Shown here piece by piece: positions 24,423 to 35,397 of a stretch of 64,000 bases of DNA. Numbering within the stretch: position 1 is the first letter of the stretch; each line of letters starts with the position of its first letter. The translations under genes were made by a program, and so were the position numbers. Source of the DNA: Paenibacillus dokdonensis (GTDB taxonomy: Bacteria > Bacillota > Bacilli > Paenibacillales > Paenibacillaceae); NCBI RefSeq assembly GCF_004916975.1, contig NZ_STGQ01000001.1:2777939-2841938 (forward strand), given 5' to 3'. Below the pieces are notes generated by a model. It ran no database searches, was not told where the DNA came from, and was given only the letters and a program-made list of their open reading frames with translations.

Positions 24423-25724
24423 TTATTCCGTGATAATGCCATGCACCAGTACAGGTGCCTCAGCTTTATCAGCGATGCGGATGTTTTCATAAATTTTGTT
24501 CATCACATCATCCACATTTTCGCGGTTAGCATGAATGGTAACAAGCGATTCGCCTTTTTTCACGGAATCACCGATTTTTTTGTTGAGCATCAAGCCCACA
24601 GCCAAATCGATTTCCGATTCTTTGGTTGCGCGTCCGGCGCCCAGCCACATGGCTGCTGTACCGATTTCATCAGCCACGATCTCAGCAACCACACCGTTTT
24701 CCTTGGCAGGAACTTCGATGAGGTATTGAGCTTGTGGAAGCTTCTCGGGATGATCCACCACATCAGGATCTCCACCCTGATTCTGAATGAACTCCTTGAA
24801 TTTATCCAGCGCCTTACCATTGCGGATAACTTCCTTCAGCATCTCTTCTGCTTCTTCAAGGGAGCTGGCCTTATTAGCCAAGAACACCATTTGACGGCCA
24901 AGTGCGAAGCAAAGCTCTTCCAGATCCTTTGGTCCTTCGCCTTTCAGTGTGTCGATCGCTTCTTTCACTTCCAGCGAGTTGCCGATTGCAAGGCCAAGAG
25001 GCTGGCTCATATCAGAAATTACAGCCATTGTTTTACGTCCGACATTGTTCCCGATGCTAACCATCGCATGAGCCAGTTCTTTGGCATCGTCGACCGTCTT
25101 CATGAACGCACCAGCGCCGGTTTTCACGTCAAGCACAATCGCATCCGAACCTGCAGCGATTTTTTTACTCATAATGGAGCTGGCAATCAGGGAAATGGAA
25201 TCCACTGTACCTGTTACGTCACGAAGTGCATACAGCTTTTTATCTGCAGGTGTCAGGTTGCCGGTTTGACCGATGACTGCGATTTTATGTTTATTTACCA
25301 GGTTAACGAATTCTTCGCGCTCGATTTCCACATGGAAGCCTTCAATGGACTCGAGTTTGTCGATCGTACCACCCGTGTGTCCCAAGCCGCGGCCGGACAT
25401 TTTCGCAACCGGGATATCAAGAGCCGCTACGAGTGGAGCAAGCACCAAGGTTGTTGTATCGCCTACACCGCCTGTGGAGTGCTTGTCGACTTTAACTCCT
25501 TCAATCTCGGACAAATCGATTGTGTCGCCGGAGTTCACGATCGCCATCGTCAAATCCGCGCGTTCACGCTGGGTCATGTCTTTGAAGAATATTGCCATAG
25601 CCAAGGCACTGACCTGGTAATCCGGGATATCTCCTTTTGTATAGCCTTCTATGATGAAATTAATTTCTTCTGTTGTCAATTCTCCGCCGTCACGTTTCTT
25701 TTCAATCAAGTCGACCATTCTCAT
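24423..25724 (-). CDS. pdp: Pyrimidine-nucleoside phosphorylase
   Basis: A 433-residue enzyme that splits uridine, thymidine and deoxyuridine with phosphate to the base and (deoxy)ribose 1-phosphate. The start [17 protein letters not shown] and the phosphate and substrate segments [16 protein letters not shown] and [18 protein letters not shown] are diagnostic. The length matches the family. It is the last gene of the salvage cluster, 47 bases after deoD. It supplies sugar phosphate to DeoB and DeoC. Confidence 0.96.
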   Translation of the reverse strand: MRMVDLIEKKRDGGELTTEEINFIIEGYTKGDIPDYQVSALAMAIFFKDMTQRERADLTMAIVNSGDTIDLSEIEGVKVDKHSTGGVGDTTTLVLAPLVAALDIPVAKMSGRGLGHTGGTIDKLESIEGFHVEIEREEFVNLVNKHKIAVIGQTGNLTPADKKLYALRDVTGTVDSISLIASSIMSKKIAAGSDAIVLDVKTGAGAFMKTVDDAKELAHAMVSIGNNVGRKTMAVISDMSQPLGLAIGNSLEVKEAIDTLKGEGPKDLEELCFALGRQMVFLANKASSLEEAEEMLKEVIRNGKALDKFKEFIQNQGGDPDVVDHPEKLPQAQYLIEVPAKENGVVAEIVADEIGTAAMWLGAGRATKESEIDLAVGLMLNKKIGDSVKKGESLVTIHANRENVDDVMNKIYENIRIADKAEAPVLVHGIITE

Positions 25725-25771
25725 AGATGCAATGCCTCACTTTCAAAATTTAATGATATTAATTAAGTATT

Positions 25772-26479
25772 TTACAGGTTGATTGCGGTTTCCAATGCCA
25801 CTTCCATCATGTCGTTAAACGTCGTTTGACGTTCTTCCGCACTTGTCTCTTCCCCAGTCAGCAAGTGATCACTTACGGTGAGCAAAGTAAGCGCATTGAC
25901 ACCAAATTTGGCTGCCAGTGTGTACAAAGCAGTGGTTTCCATCTCAATACCCAGAATGCCATGCTGCATCAACTTTTCAACAACGGATTTATCATCACGG
26001 TAGAAGATGTCCGAGCTGAATACGTTGCCGACATGCAGCTTGAGGCCTTTTTCCACGCCTTTATCATAAGCTGTTTTCAGCAGCTGAAAGCTTGCGATTG
26101 GCGAAAAATCGTATCCGCTGAAGTAATGGCGGTTAGCTCCGGAATCGGTACAGGAAGCTTGAGCCAAAATCACGTCGCGTACATGGACATCCTTTTGCAT
26201 ACCGCCACAAGTGCCAACACGCATCAGGTTTTTCACGCCATACTGGCTGATCAATTCGTTCACATAGATGCTGATGGACGGAATGCCCATCCCTGTTCCC
26301 TGAACGGAAACACGTTTGCCTTTATACGTTCCTGTGAATCCGAGCATACCTCTGACTTCGTTATAGCAGGTTACATCTTGCAGATAAGTATCTGCGATAA
26401 ATTTGGCCCGGAGCGGATCCCCAGGTAAAAGAATTGTTTCCGCGATATCTCCAGCTTGTGCTCCAATATGAGTGCTCAT
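25772..26479 (-). CDS. deoD: Purine-nucleoside phosphorylase
   Basis: A 235-residue hexameric-type (DeoD) enzyme for purine (deoxy)nucleoside phosphorolysis. Motifs include [42 protein letters not shown] and [12 protein letters not shown]. The conserved Asp of the catalytic pair is in [11 protein letters not shown]. It follows deoB after 39 bases in the same operon. Confidence 0.96.
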   Translation of the reverse strand: MSTHIGAQAGDIAETILLPGDPLRAKFIADTYLQDVTCYNEVRGMLGFTGTYKGKRVSVQGTGMGIPSISIYVNELISQYGVKNLMRVGTCGGMQKDVHVRDVILAQASCTDSGANRHYFSGYDFSPIASFQLLKTAYDKGVEKGLKLHVGNVFSSDIFYRDDKSVVEKLMQHGILGIEMETTALYTLAAKFGVNALTLLTVSDHLLTGEETSAEERQTTFNDMMEVALETAINL

Positions 26480-26518
26480 TGATTGTCCTCCTGACAGGTA
26501 TGGGTATGATGGAAAGAA

Positions 26519-27700
26519 CTATTTCAAGTCTTTAAGGAAGCTTGTGCCGTACTTCGGCATTTTCACACCAAAGTTATCAGCTACTGTGGCTCCGAGGTCT
26601 GCAAATGTCTTACGCAGTTCAAGCTCGCTTCCACCGTTTTTGAAACGTGGAGAGTACACGAGCAAAGGCACATATTCACGGGTGTGATCCGTTCCGCGAT
26701 AGGTTGGATCGTTACCATGATCTGCAGTAATGATGAGAAGATCCTCATCCGTCATCTTCGCGAAAACTTCCGGCAGACGTGCATCGTAATCTTCCAGTGC
26801 CTGCGCGTATCCCTGCGGATCACGGCGATGGCCGTACAGTGCATCAAAGTCTACAAGGTTCAGGAAGCTAAGACCCGTAAAATCCTGATCCATCGTATCA
26901 ATCAGCTTGTCCATTCCGTCCATGTTGGACGTGGTGCGAATCGCTTGGGTTACCCCTTCACCATCATAAATGTCGGAAATTTTGCCGAGAGCGATGACAT
27001 CAAAATCTGCATCCTTCAGCTCACTCATGACTGTTCTGTCGAAAGGCTTCAGCGCATAGTCATGACGGTTAGGCGTACGTTTGAAAGCTCCTGGCTCACC
27101 GACATAAGGCCGAGCAATGATGCGTCCGAGCATGTACGGGTCTTCCAGGGTGATTTCCCGGCAAAATTCGCAAATTTCGTAAAGCTCTTTTAGTGGGATA
27201 ATATCTTCATGAGCCGCAATCTGCAGCACGGAATCTGCGGAAGTATAAACGATCAGAGCACCTGTCTTCATTTGCTCCTCACCAAGCTCATCAAGAATTT
27301 CCGTGCCGCTAGCCGGCTTGTTACCGATGACCTTACGTCCTGTTTTTTCCTCAATGCGCTGAATCAGCTCATCGGGAAAACCTTCAGGGAATACACGGAA
27401 TGGTGTATCGATATATAGACCCATGATTTCCCAGTGTCCTGTCATGGTGTCCTTGCCTGCTGATTTCTCCTGCATTTTCGTATAATATGCAAGCGGCTGA
27501 TCAGCCTTGTCAATGCCTTGGATTTCACGGATATTGGACAATCCAAGCTTGCCCATATTCGGCATCTTCAGCCCGCCGCGCTCTTTTGCAATATGTCCAA
27601 AAGTATCCACATCAAAATCATCAAATTGAGCGGCATCCGGTGCTTCACCGATACCAACTGAGTCCATAACTACCAAGTGTACACGTTTAAATTCTGCCAT
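26519..27700 (-). CDS. deoB: Phosphopentomutase
   Basis: A 393-residue alkaline phosphatase-superfamily enzyme that converts (deoxy)ribose 1-phosphate to the 5-phosphate. Metal ligands are visible in [14 protein letters not shown] at the start and in [18 protein letters not shown] near the C-terminus. [13 protein letters not shown] contains the phosphorylated threonine region. It sits between nupC and deoD and links the phosphorylases to DeoC. Confidence 0.97.
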   Translation of the reverse strand: MAEFKRVHLVVMDSVGIGEAPDAAQFDDFDVDTFGHIAKERGGLKMPNMGKLGLSNIREIQGIDKADQPLAYYTKMQEKSAGKDTMTGHWEIMGLYIDTPFRVFPEGFPDELIQRIEEKTGRKVIGNKPASGTEILDELGEEQMKTGALIVYTSADSVLQIAAHEDIIPLKELYEICEFCREITLEDPYMLGRIIARPYVGEPGAFKRTPNRHDYALKPFDRTVMSELKDADFDVIALGKISDIYDGEGVTQAIRTTSNMDGMDKLIDTMDQDFTGLSFLNLVDFDALYGHRRDPQGYAQALEDYDARLPEVFAKMTDEDLLIITADHGNDPTYRGTDHTREYVPLLVYSPRFKNGGSELELRKTFADLGATVADNFGVKMPKYGTSFLKDLK

Positions 27701-27743
27701 TTCTTATCACTCCTCCGTTTAGAGTATAACGCATGCTACGCGA

Positions 27744-28922
27744 TTATAAAAACACTCCGGCAATCGTTGCGGAAAGCACGCTGACGAGAGTCGCACCGTA
27801 GAGCAATTTAAGTCCGAAACGAGCGACAACATTACCTTGTTTCTCATGCAGGCCTTTTACCGCGCCAGCGATAATACCGATGGATGAGAAGTTCGCGAAC
27901 GATACAAGGAAGATCGAGACGATACCCGTTGCACGGGCAGACAATGCATGTTTACCAAGATCAAGCATGGCAACAAATTCGTTGGAAACCATTTTGGTCG
28001 CCATAATACTGCCTGCATCCACAGCTTCTTTCCAAGGCACACCCATAACGAAGGCAAATGGTGCAAAGACGTAACCGAGGATTTCCTGGAACGAAATTCC
28101 GAAGATTCCGTTGAAAATACCGTTGATCATGGCGATCAATGCAACGAAACCAATCAGCATCGCAGCTACGGTAATCGCCACCTTGAAGCCGTCCATAATA
28201 TATTCGCCCAGCATTTCGAAGAATGACTGCTTCTCCTGCTCTTCCTGAACTTCCAGTTGGTCTTCCTCTGGAGTGACTTGATACGGATTCAAAATCGAAG
28301 CGATGATGAAACCGCCAAACAAGTTAAGCACCAGAGCGGTTACGACATATTTGGGATCGATCATCGTCATGTAGGCACCAACGATGGACATCGATACCGT
28401 TGACATGGCGGATGCGCACAAGGTATACAAGCGGTGCTTCGGCAGCAGACCGATTTGTTTTTTCACAGAAATGAATACTTCAGACTGGCCTAAAATAGCA
28501 GATGCGACGGCATTGTAGGATTCGAGCTTACCCATACCGTTAACCTTGCTGAGCACCAGACCGATGAAACGAATAATAATCGGGAGAACTTTGACGTACT
28601 GCAATATCCCGATCAGAGCTGAAATAAAGATAATTGGCAGCAGTACATTCAGGAAGAATGGTGCTTGCCCTTCATTCGCTATGCCGCCAAAGACAAAGTT
28701 TATGCCATCTGACGCATAGGTGAGCAGATTGTTAAAAACATCAGAAAATCCTTTGATCAGCACGGTCCCGACAACCGTATTCAGCAGGAAGAATCCCAGA
28801 ATGAGCTGCAGGATAATCATCACAATAATCGGGCGATAGCGAATACCACGTTTGTTATTGCTTGCTATAAACGACAGGGCAAAAACGACGAGTAAACCTA
28901 ATATCGCAATCAAAAATTTCAT
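27744..28922 (-). CDS. nupC: Concentrative nucleoside transporter, NupC family
   Basis: A 392-residue polytopic membrane protein of the CNT family, which takes up nucleosides with protons or sodium. It has about nine to ten hydrophobic segments. Family motifs include [24 protein letters not shown] sequence (about 130-150), the core stretch [17 protein letters not shown] and [11 protein letters not shown] near the C-terminus. GGGGAGA precedes the ATG. It lies between deoC and deoB, giving uptake, phosphorolysis, mutase and aldolase steps in one cluster. Confidence 0.93.
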   Translation of the reverse strand: MKFLIAILGLLVVFALSFIASNNKRGIRYRPIIVMIILQLILGFFLLNTVVGTVLIKGFSDVFNNLLTYASDGINFVFGGIANEGQAPFFLNVLLPIIFISALIGILQYVKVLPIIIRFIGLVLSKVNGMGKLESYNAVASAILGQSEVFISVKKQIGLLPKHRLYTLCASAMSTVSMSIVGAYMTMIDPKYVVTALVLNLFGGFIIASILNPYQVTPEEDQLEVQEEQEKQSFFEMLGEYIMDGFKVAITVAAMLIGFVALIAMINGIFNGIFGISFQEILGYVFAPFAFVMGVPWKEAVDAGSIMATKMVSNEFVAMLDLGKHALSARATGIVSIFLVSFANFSSIGIIAGAVKGLHEKQGNVVARFGLKLLYGATLVSVLSATIAGVFL

Positions 28923-29051
28923 GGTTGTCTCCCCAGTTGTGAGTGTTTTTGAAAATCATTCATGAAGCGCTTCCACAGCTTCGATAGAAAAGCGGAAACT
29001 ACAAAGATGAGTCTCCCGCTTTACAGCCATCGTCAGCTGCTCATATTAAAC

Positions 29052-29726
29052 TTAGTAAGAAGCCGTAGATTGGCCGCCTTCCATAATCTTCACGCCGGAG
29101 CTTGCACCGATTCTCGTTGCGCCAGCTTCAATCATTTTGTTCATATCTTCAAGGCTGCGTACGCCGCCGGAAGCTTTAACACCAATATCAGGTCCAACGG
29201 TTTGACGCATCAAACGCACGTCTTCCGGTGTAGCACCACCCGTAGAGAATCCGGTAGAGGTTTTTACAAAATCAGCACCTGCTTGAACAGACAGACGGCT
29301 TGCATGTACCTTCTCTTCGTCAGTCAGAAGACAAGTTTCAATGATTACTTTTACAAGTGCTTTATCTGCAGCGGCATCAACAACAGCTTTAATGTCTTTT
29401 TCAACGACATCATACTGCTTGTCCTTCAATGCGCCAATGTTGATAACCATATCAACTTCAGTCGCACCGTTTTCGATTGCATTCGTTGCTTCAAAGGCTT
29501 TGACAGCCGAAGTCGTTGCTCCCAGAGGGAAGCCGATAACGGTACATACCTTCACCTTGGATCCGTTTAATTGTTCCGCAGCAAATTTCACCCATGTAGG
29601 GTTCACGCATACAGAAGCAAATTCGTATTTCTTCGCTTCTTCAGTTAATTTGGCTACTTCATTTTGTGTTGCGTCTGCACGCAGCAGTGTATGATCGATC
29701 ATACCCGCAAGATTTGTCATCATCAT
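29052..29726 (-). CDS. deoC: Deoxyribose-phosphate aldolase
   Basis: A 224-residue class I aldolase that cleaves deoxyribose 5-phosphate to glyceraldehyde 3-phosphate and acetaldehyde. Lys155 in [11 protein letters not shown] is the Schiff-base residue. [11 protein letters not shown] holds the catalytic Asp92, and [10 protein letters not shown] has the second lysine. It is the first gene after the deo promoter and its own upstream regulator deoR. AAGGAGATGAC precedes the ATG cluster at its start. Confidence 0.97.
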   Translation of the reverse strand: MMMTNLAGMIDHTLLRADATQNEVAKLTEEAKKYEFASVCVNPTWVKFAAEQLNGSKVKVCTVIGFPLGATTSAVKAFEATNAIENGATEVDMVINIGALKDKQYDVVEKDIKAVVDAAADKALVKVIIETCLLTDEEKVHASRLSVQAGADFVKTSTGFSTGGATPEDVRLMRQTVGPDIGVKASGGVRSLEDMNKMIEAGATRIGASSGVKIMEGGQSTASY

Positions 29727-29849
29727 GTCATCTCCTTCAAGAGTCGTTACCCTTTATTTATCCAATTTTCATGAATTGAAAAGGTTTTATTGTATAGAAC
29801 AAACCTACAGATGTCTTGTCCTTAGCTTGTTCTACGTTGATGCAGAATT

Positions 29850-29905
29850 ATCATAACACTCGCTTGAACATATGTAAACATTGTTATGAAATTATGTTCA
29901 TGAAC
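29850..29905 (-). promoter_or_regulatory. deoC promoter with operator-like GAAC half-sites
   Basis: On the minus strand TTTACA (29873-29878), 17 bases and TATGAT (29850-29855) make a good promoter. Around the -35 lie GAACATA (29866-29872) and its inverse TATGTTC (29893-29899), and next to them the perfect palindrome GTTCATGAAC (29896-29905). These are candidate sites for the DeoR protein encoded just upstream. The match to the Bacillus DeoR operator is only partial. Confidence 0.6.
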
Positions 29906-29941
29906 GATTTGTGAAGCTTTACCAAGCTATTTTGCACAAAA

Positions 29942-29973
29942 AAAATCTGCCATATGTACCTATGACAGATTTT
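29942..29973 (-). terminator. Terminator after deoR
   Basis: AAAATCTG-x-CATA pairs with TATG-x-CAGATTTT. On the minus strand it ends in TTTTTTTT, separating deoR from the deoC promoter. Confidence 0.8.
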
Positions 29974-29981
29974 GCAATAAA

Positions 29982-30917
29982 TCAGGCCAAAAGCGATTGT
30001 GCCGTGAACTGATCAGTCACCAAAATGTTAGCGTATTTGCCGGCAAGCGCTGCCTGGATCGCTTCGACCTTGCGCTGTCCGCCAGCGACCAAAATAGACT
30101 TCTCCTTCTTACGCAGCTCGTACAGATCAATGCCGACCGTACGATTGTTGATTTCCTCACTGCAGATACGGCCTTCCTTATCGAAGAACCGTGAACAGAT
30201 ATCTCCGACGCCGTTTTTCTTCAGAAGCTTCTGCTCATCCTCGTTAAAATAACCCAATCGAAACAGCAGTGCATTTTCCTTTACGGTTCCTACCGTAAAT
30301 ACGGCAATATTAGCCTGCTTGCCGAGTTCAATAATCCGGTTGATATGCCGGTCCTCTTCCACAATGCGTTTGAGGGCAATATTATCAAAAATAACCGGCA
30401 GCGGCAGGTATCTAGCCACAGTCTGATATGCTTCGGCGAACAAATTCACGGTTTCCGCAGCATACGTATTCACATGGGAATGACTGACGCCGCCTTTAAG
30501 CTGTACGACCTCTACACCCTTTACATTTTTGGGCTGCAGCTGCTGCGCGACTGCATGCATCGTGGTTCCCCAAGTCACCCCAATGATATCTTTATCCTGA
30601 ATTGTCTCATGCAAATATTCAGCCGTTTGTTTGGCAATATGCTTTTTAATCTCTTCATACGTATTCAGCGGTGAATAACACACCTGTACCGTATCCAATT
30701 CGTATTTGTTCTGCAGCTCCCGCGACAGTACATTCAGATCCTCGTGGGGATCAACAATATCAATTCTGACATATCCCTGTTCCTTGGCAAACTGCAGCAG
30801 CCTGGATACGGTAGGCCGGGATACACCGAGCCTTTGTGCGATATCCTGCTGACTGAAATCCGACTGATAATAGAGCCTCGCAGCTTCAATCGATAATCTT
30901 TGTTTTTCAATGTCCAT
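29982..30917 (-). CDS. deoR: Deoxyribonucleoside regulator DeoR, SorC family
   Basis: A 311-residue SorC-family regulator. The N-terminal helix-turn-helix is seen in FSQQDIAQRLGVSRPTVSRL (about 20-40). The large C-terminal domain resembles sugar-phosphate isomerases and binds the effector (in Bacillus, deoxyribose 5-phosphate). GVTWGTTMHAVA and IFTVGTVKENALLFRLGYF-type segments are visible. It has its own terminator and lies directly upstream of deoC in the same direction, as in Bacillus subtilis, so it most likely represses the deoC-nupC-deoB-deoD-pdp genes. Confidence 0.9.
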   Translation of the reverse strand: MDIEKQRLSIEAARLYYQSDFSQQDIAQRLGVSRPTVSRLLQFAKEQGYVRIDIVDPHEDLNVLSRELQNKYELDTVQVCYSPLNTYEEIKKHIAKQTAEYLHETIQDKDIIGVTWGTTMHAVAQQLQPKNVKGVEVVQLKGGVSHSHVNTYAAETVNLFAEAYQTVARYLPLPVIFDNIALKRIVEEDRHINRIIELGKQANIAVFTVGTVKENALLFRLGYFNEDEQKLLKKNGVGDICSRFFDKEGRICSEEINNRTVGIDLYELRKKEKSILVAGGQRKVEAIQAALAGKYANILVTDQFTAQSLLA

Positions 30918-31106
30918 CTCGAATACTCACCCGTCTCTATGTCTAAAATCGGTACTCATGTGAATCAATTTCATATTGACTCCTGTTAAATTACATTTCC
31001 AGATCACATGCCAATTTCCTGCTATCCCTAAGATATGCTTTTTCCGAAGCGTATTATTTGATAAGATAGTAACTGCGGAAATTTCCCTTATTATATCAAA
31101 AAAAAG

Positions 31107-31131
31107 AACCTGCGGGTTGCGGCAGGTTTTT
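31107..31131 (+). terminator. Terminator-like hairpin in the coaA leader
   Basis: AACCTGC (31107-31113) pairs with GCAGGTT (31122-31128) around an 8-nt loop and is followed by TTTTT and then the coaA start 25 bases on. On the other strand the stem is followed by TTCTTTTTTTT. It could be a conditional terminator (attenuator) for coaA, or a terminator for transcription entering from outside. Confidence 0.6.
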
Positions 31132-31156
31132 AGCCTGGATAGAAAGCGAGCCTATC

Positions 31157-32080
31157 ATGAACAATACATATTCCCCTTATTTTGAATTTGACCGAACTGC
31201 CTGGGCTTTGTCCCGCGATCTCCCTCCTCTGTCCATATCGGAAGAGGAATTCGAGAATTTAAAGGGATTGAACGAAAAAATTGCAATTGAGGAAGTAACG
31301 GAGGTCTATCTCCCACTTGCCAGGCTTTTGCATTTATATGTAACCGCTTTTCAAAATCTTCAGTCTAAGATGAATTCATTTCTCAGCACGCCGGCACCTA
31401 AAGCCCCTTTTGTCATTGGAATTGCGGGCAGCGTCGCTGTGGGGAAAAGCACAACCGCAAGGCTGCTGCAAAATCTGCTGTCACGCTGGAATGAGCATGC
31501 CAAAGTCGATCTGGTGACAACGGATGGATTTTTATATCCTAACCAGGTACTTGAGGCCAAGGGGATCATGAATAAAAAAGGTTTTCCGGAGAGCTATGAT
31601 ATTAACAAGCTGATGCATTTTATCAGCGGCATCAAATCCGGAGAGCCCGCTCTGCAGGTACCCGTATATTCACATCTGGCCTATGATATTCTGGACGACC
31701 GGACACTGCTTGTGGATCAGCCGGATATATTGATCCTGGAAGGAATCAACGTGCTTCAGGTCAATACACAGGAACCTTTTTTTGTCAGCGACTTTTTTGA
31801 TTTTTCTATATATATCGATGCGGATGAAGAGGATATCCGTGACTGGTACATTGAGAGATTTCAATTGCTGCGGGATACAGCGTTTCAGGACCCGCGCTCC
31901 TATTTCCATAAGTACGCTTCATTTACGGAAGAAGAGGCTATCCTTACGGCAACGAGAATTTGGCGTGATATTAATGCTATCAATCTGCATGCCAACATCA
32001 TGCCTACCAAAGAACGTGCCAAGCTCATTATTAAAAAAGGCGCCAATCATATGATCGATCAGGTTCTGCTGCGAAAATAA
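31157..32080 (+). CDS. coaA: Pantothenate kinase, type I
   Basis: A 307-residue bacterial type I (CoaA) kinase, the first committed enzyme of coenzyme A synthesis. The P-loop is GSVAVGKST (91-99). Other family segments are [36 protein letters not shown] and ILEGINVLQ. Length and order match the family. The ribosome site is weak (GAAAGCGAG), and a terminator-like hairpin lies 25 bases upstream, which hints at regulated expression. It is divergent from deoR. Confidence 0.95.
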   Translation: MNNTYSPYFEFDRTAWALSRDLPPLSISEEEFENLKGLNEKIAIEEVTEVYLPLARLLHLYVTAFQNLQSKMNSFLSTPAPKAPFVIGIAGSVAVGKSTTARLLQNLLSRWNEHAKVDLVTTDGFLYPNQVLEAKGIMNKKGFPESYDINKLMHFISGIKSGEPALQVPVYSHLAYDILDDRTLLVDQPDILILEGINVLQVNTQEPFFVSDFFDFSIYIDADEEDIRDWYIERFQLLRDTAFQDPRSYFHKYASFTEEEAILTATRIWRDINAINLHANIMPTKERAKLIIKKGANHMIDQVLLRK

Positions 32081-32112
32081 ATAATATGGGATCAAGGTAT
32101 CGCTGCTGGCGG

Positions 32113-34212
32113 TCAAGACGTCCGAAGCCAGCGCGGTACCCACCAGTTAAAGCGGCCAAGCAGCTTCATGAGCGAAGGGACAAGCAGCAGCCTGATCAAC
32201 GTGGCGTCAATAAATACGGCTGAAGCAATGCCTACCCCAAGCTGTCTGACTCCCTCCACCTCTCCGAAAGCAAACGGTAATGTCACCGCGATCAGTATGG
32301 CCGCCGCCGATGTGATCAGCTTCCCTGTTGCAGCCATGCCATGTCTTATAGCATTCTCCGGATTCCCCGTTTCCTCAAAAGCTTCTGAGATACGCGACAA
32401 AAGAAACACCCCATAGTCCATGCTCACACCAAAAACCAATCCAAAAACAAATACAGGGATCATAATCGCTATATCTTCAGGAGCTATGCCTGTGATTCCC
32501 GTCTGAAATACAAGCACCAAAACACCAAAGGAAGCTGCGATGCTCAGCATATTCATCACTAAAGCCTTCAAGGGTATTAGAATGGACCGAAATGCAATAA
32601 AAAGCACGATCAAATTGGATACAGCAATAAAACCAAGCATTTTGGGAAGGGAATGATGTATTGAGTCCTTCACTTCCTGCTGGGACTTGGCTTCTCCGCC
32701 CCACTTCATATTCAATCCTGTGGTAGTTCCCCTTACTTCCGCATCCCGAAGCCATTCATTGACTTTCAAGGAGCCAGCGGGCCCGATCAGCGAGATCTGT
32801 AAAACAAAAACATTTGCTGAGTTGGTATTCTCTGATAAACTGTCTATCCAATTTATCGGTTTTACACTATCGACTTCAGGGTCGTTTTTTAAGTCAGTGA
32901 GCCATATATATGCCTTTCTCCGCTCTTCTGATGTGAATTTGCTGCCCACAGGTTGAAGTAAAAGCAGAACATCCGAGGTCCCTTCTTTTTGAAATTGACT
33001 TCGAATCTTCTCATCTGCTTGTCTCGACTCGCTACCAGCTGGAAGTGAGCTTGCATCCGGAACTGACGTGGATAAATGTAATGCCGGTATCAGCAACAAG
33101 GTCATGATCAGCCCCGCTACTGTAAGCATCCGCACAGGTCTGCGCATAACGATATCCGCCCAGGAGGACCATATTTTATAGCACTGGCTCAGGAATAACA
33201 GACGTTTTCGGTCTCCTTGCATGAATGGAGCGGTCAGCAACAGTAAGGCGGGTACGAGACTCAAATTGATGGCAGCTGCCAGTACAACGACAATGATCGA
33301 GCATACAGCTGCAGACTCAAACATCGGCATGGGTATGAAAGCCACGGCAGTTAAGCCGCATACCACACAGGCAGCGGAAAAATATACGGCTCTTCCCGAA
33401 GTAAGAATTGTAGCCCGGAGCGCGCTTGCCGCACTGCCTTTTCGTAATTCTTCCCGAAAACGGCTGGTGAGTATAAATGCAAAATCAAGACTAAGCGCCA
33501 GTCCAGTCATTGGAATCACATTCAGGATGAAATTGGACAAATCCAGATCATACATCCGGCTAAGCAATACCATCAGACCCATCGCCGAGAAAACGGTTAA
33601 CATTCCCATTAATACCGGAATGAATGCATACAAGAAACCGCCAAAAGAAATGAACAGAATGATGAAAGCGACCGGGATTCCAATACGTTCTGCCATTTTA
33701 AAATCATGCATGCTAGCCCGGTTTACATCCTCCTGAATGATCGATTTTCCCGTCAGTTGAATGGTTACGCCTTTTACCCCAGGCTGCAGCGAGCTGCGTA
33801 TTTCTTTAACAAGATGTCCTTGCTGATAAGAAGGCTGATCAAAACCTAATAATGCGTATGCTACACCACCATGAATGAATTCATGGTTCTCCAGAGGAGA
33901 TATCAGGGATTCCAACCCGCTTAGATCTCTGATATTGTTTAAGGTTCTTTCGATTACCGTTGTAAACTCCTCATTCGTGGCCGCTTCATGCTGCTCAAAC
34001 AAAATGACGACAGGATCTGCGGGCATACCCAGTTGTTCTTCCATAATCTGCTGTACCTTGGTGGATGAGCCGTCCGTGTACAGTCCAGGTCCCCGAACGA
34101 CAGATGGCAGCTGTATAGATAGGGAACCAAAGAAAACAAAAAACGCCATCCAGCATGCCATAATGACACCGGGATGACGGTAAATGAAATAAGCCAGCAA
34201 TCTATACCCCAT
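32113..34212 (-). CDS. MMPL/RND-family transporter of the polyketide operon
   Basis: 699 residues from ATG 34212, which has AAGGGGAAGA upstream. The open frame extends 69 codons further, but only into the preceding gene. The protein has the MMPL layout: one N-terminal membrane helix, an extracytoplasmic domain, a block of five or six helices, then the same again. Segments such as GLALSLDFAFILTSRFREE and VFGVSMDYGVFLLSRI are the paired MMPL motifs. Family members export lipids or hydrophobic compounds using the proton gradient. It is the last gene of a type III PKS operon, 14 bases after the flavoprotein, so its likely cargo is the polyketide lipid made by the other three genes. Confidence 0.88.
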   Translation of the reverse strand: MGYRLLAYFIYRHPGVIMACWMAFFVFFGSLSIQLPSVVRGPGLYTDGSSTKVQQIMEEQLGMPADPVVILFEQHEAATNEEFTTVIERTLNNIRDLSGLESLISPLENHEFIHGGVAYALLGFDQPSYQQGHLVKEIRSSLQPGVKGVTIQLTGKSIIQEDVNRASMHDFKMAERIGIPVAFIILFISFGGFLYAFIPVLMGMLTVFSAMGLMVLLSRMYDLDLSNFILNVIPMTGLALSLDFAFILTSRFREELRKGSAASALRATILTSGRAVYFSAACVVCGLTAVAFIPMPMFESAAVCSIIVVVLAAAINLSLVPALLLLTAPFMQGDRKRLLFLSQCYKIWSSWADIVMRRPVRMLTVAGLIMTLLLIPALHLSTSVPDASSLPAGSESRQADEKIRSQFQKEGTSDVLLLLQPVGSKFTSEERRKAYIWLTDLKNDPEVDSVKPINWIDSLSENTNSANVFVLQISLIGPAGSLKVNEWLRDAEVRGTTTGLNMKWGGEAKSQQEVKDSIHHSLPKMLGFIAVSNLIVLFIAFRSILIPLKALVMNMLSIAASFGVLVLVFQTGITGIAPEDIAIMIPVFVFGLVFGVSMDYGVFLLSRISEAFEETGNPENAIRHGMAATGKLITSAAAILIAVTLPFAFGEVEGVRQLGVGIASAVFIDATLIRLLLVPSLMKLLGRFNWWVPRWLRTS

Positions 34213-34226
34213 AACGAATCTTCCCC

Positions 34227-35375
34227 TTAAGGCATCGGAGTTTTCCCGTTTAGCCGGGTTGCTTGCACCATAGACTTGGCAAGATGCGGAAACAATTTGG
34301 TTCCGGCTGTCCATAACCGGGGTACCACTGGCATACTGCCAAGCGTCTGCAACAGATGTCCCCATCGCAAAATAGCGGCATATTCCTTTTGCATCGCTGA
34401 ACGATAAGCATCTTCCCATTCGTCCATACTTATATTCCCGTGAAGATAACGGTCACCATATAATGCGCAAATTTTAGCTGAGCGGAGCGCAGCCGACATT
34501 CCATCACCAAAGAGCGGTGGTATCATCGCGCCAGCATCGCCAACCTGCGGGATGATGCTCCATGCATTTGGTTTGGCAGACAGATAAACGGGTGCCGCGG
34601 AGACTTGGGTATCAGGCAGCAGCACGCCTCCTGAGAGCCTGTCCGCCAGCAGCCTATTTTCTGCCGCAGCCGAAAGCAGAAGTTCAGAAACCGAGCTTCC
34701 TTTTCCGCGTATCCGATCAAGCGGCAGTAATGCTGCAACGTTTGCCCTTCCGTTTTCCACAGGGGAAATGCCTACGTAACCGCCGCGAATAAAGAAAAGT
34801 TCAACGGTCTGTTCTAGCTTTAGCCCTGTGAAATGGGCTTTTAAACCAATATAAGCGCGTTTACCATTGTCAGATACTGATTGCGTCTTTCTAATGAGAT
34901 CCGTACGGGGATGCGCTCCCCAGGCCGCATATACGGTACGAGAGTGAAGTACTTCAGATGAACCGTCATGACGTGATCCAATACGGAAGCCATTATTCTC
35001 GCTCACAATGCTGGACACGGCTGTACCGGTCTGCACCCGCACCCCTGCTTCTTCCGCCGTTTTCAGCATGATGGAATCCATTGCGTATCGGCTTAACCCC
35101 CATGCCGGCTCTTCCAGATCTGCTTCGACTACACCTCCATGCCTGAAGATGAGGCGAGTCTTAGAAATACGGCCAGGGCGCAGTGCTTCCAATTGATAGT
35201 CAACACCAAGTTCTCTAAACATGTCTCTGGTTTCCGGCGAAAGAAATTCACCGCAGGCTTTATGCCTGGGAAAGTTCTGCCGGTCCAGCAATACAGTATT
35301 CCATCCGAGGTTTGCGAGACGAATCGCAAGACTGCTTCCGGCTAAGCCTCCTCCAATCACCACTGCGTCCGGCAT
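34227..35375 (-). CDS. FAD-dependent oxidoreductase of the polyketide operon
   Basis: 382 residues from ATG 35375, with AGAGGGGAGG seven bases before it. The N-terminal dinucleotide-binding motif is VVIGGGLAGSSLAIRLANLG. A group 2 motif GDAGAMIPPLFGDGMS lies in the second half, as in geranylgeranyl reductase-like flavoproteins and aromatic hydroxylases. In the comparable Streptomyces srsABC set the flavoprotein hydroxylates an alkylresorcinol. Here it could hydroxylate, oxidise or reduce the product of the type III PKS. The order PKS, methyltransferase, flavoprotein matches that system. Confidence 0.88.
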   Translation of the reverse strand: MPDAVVIGGGLAGSSLAIRLANLGWNTVLLDRQNFPRHKACGEFLSPETRDMFRELGVDYQLEALRPGRISKTRLIFRHGGVVEADLEEPAWGLSRYAMDSIMLKTAEEAGVRVQTGTAVSSIVSENNGFRIGSRHDGSSEVLHSRTVYAAWGAHPRTDLIRKTQSVSDNGKRAYIGLKAHFTGLKLEQTVELFFIRGGYVGISPVENGRANVAALLPLDRIRGKGSSVSELLLSAAAENRLLADRLSGGVLLPDTQVSAAPVYLSAKPNAWSIIPQVGDAGAMIPPLFGDGMSAALRSAKICALYGDRYLHGNISMDEWEDAYRSAMQKEYAAILRWGHLLQTLGSMPVVPRLWTAGTKLFPHLAKSMVQATRLNGKTPMP

Positions 35376-35397
35376 CCAGCATCCTCCCCTCTGACAT

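Noticed and set aside
24441..25766. A 441-codon frame on the plus strand opposite pdp
   Set aside because: It mirrors the codon pattern of pdp, which is an unmistakable enzyme on the other strand. The frame has no ribosome site and gives a His/Cys/Phe-rich translation with no known domain.
28961..28978. Possible cre (CcpA) site before nupC, TGGAAGCGCTTCAT on the minus strand
   Set aside because: The left half matches the cre consensus, but the closing CA is one base out of register on either strand. It may be a weak site but I cannot support it.
34213..34419. N-terminal 69-residue extension of the MMPL protein
   Set aside because: It lies wholly within the flavoprotein gene in another frame and has no ribosome site. 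The ATG at 34212 has a good one and begins the family N-terminus.
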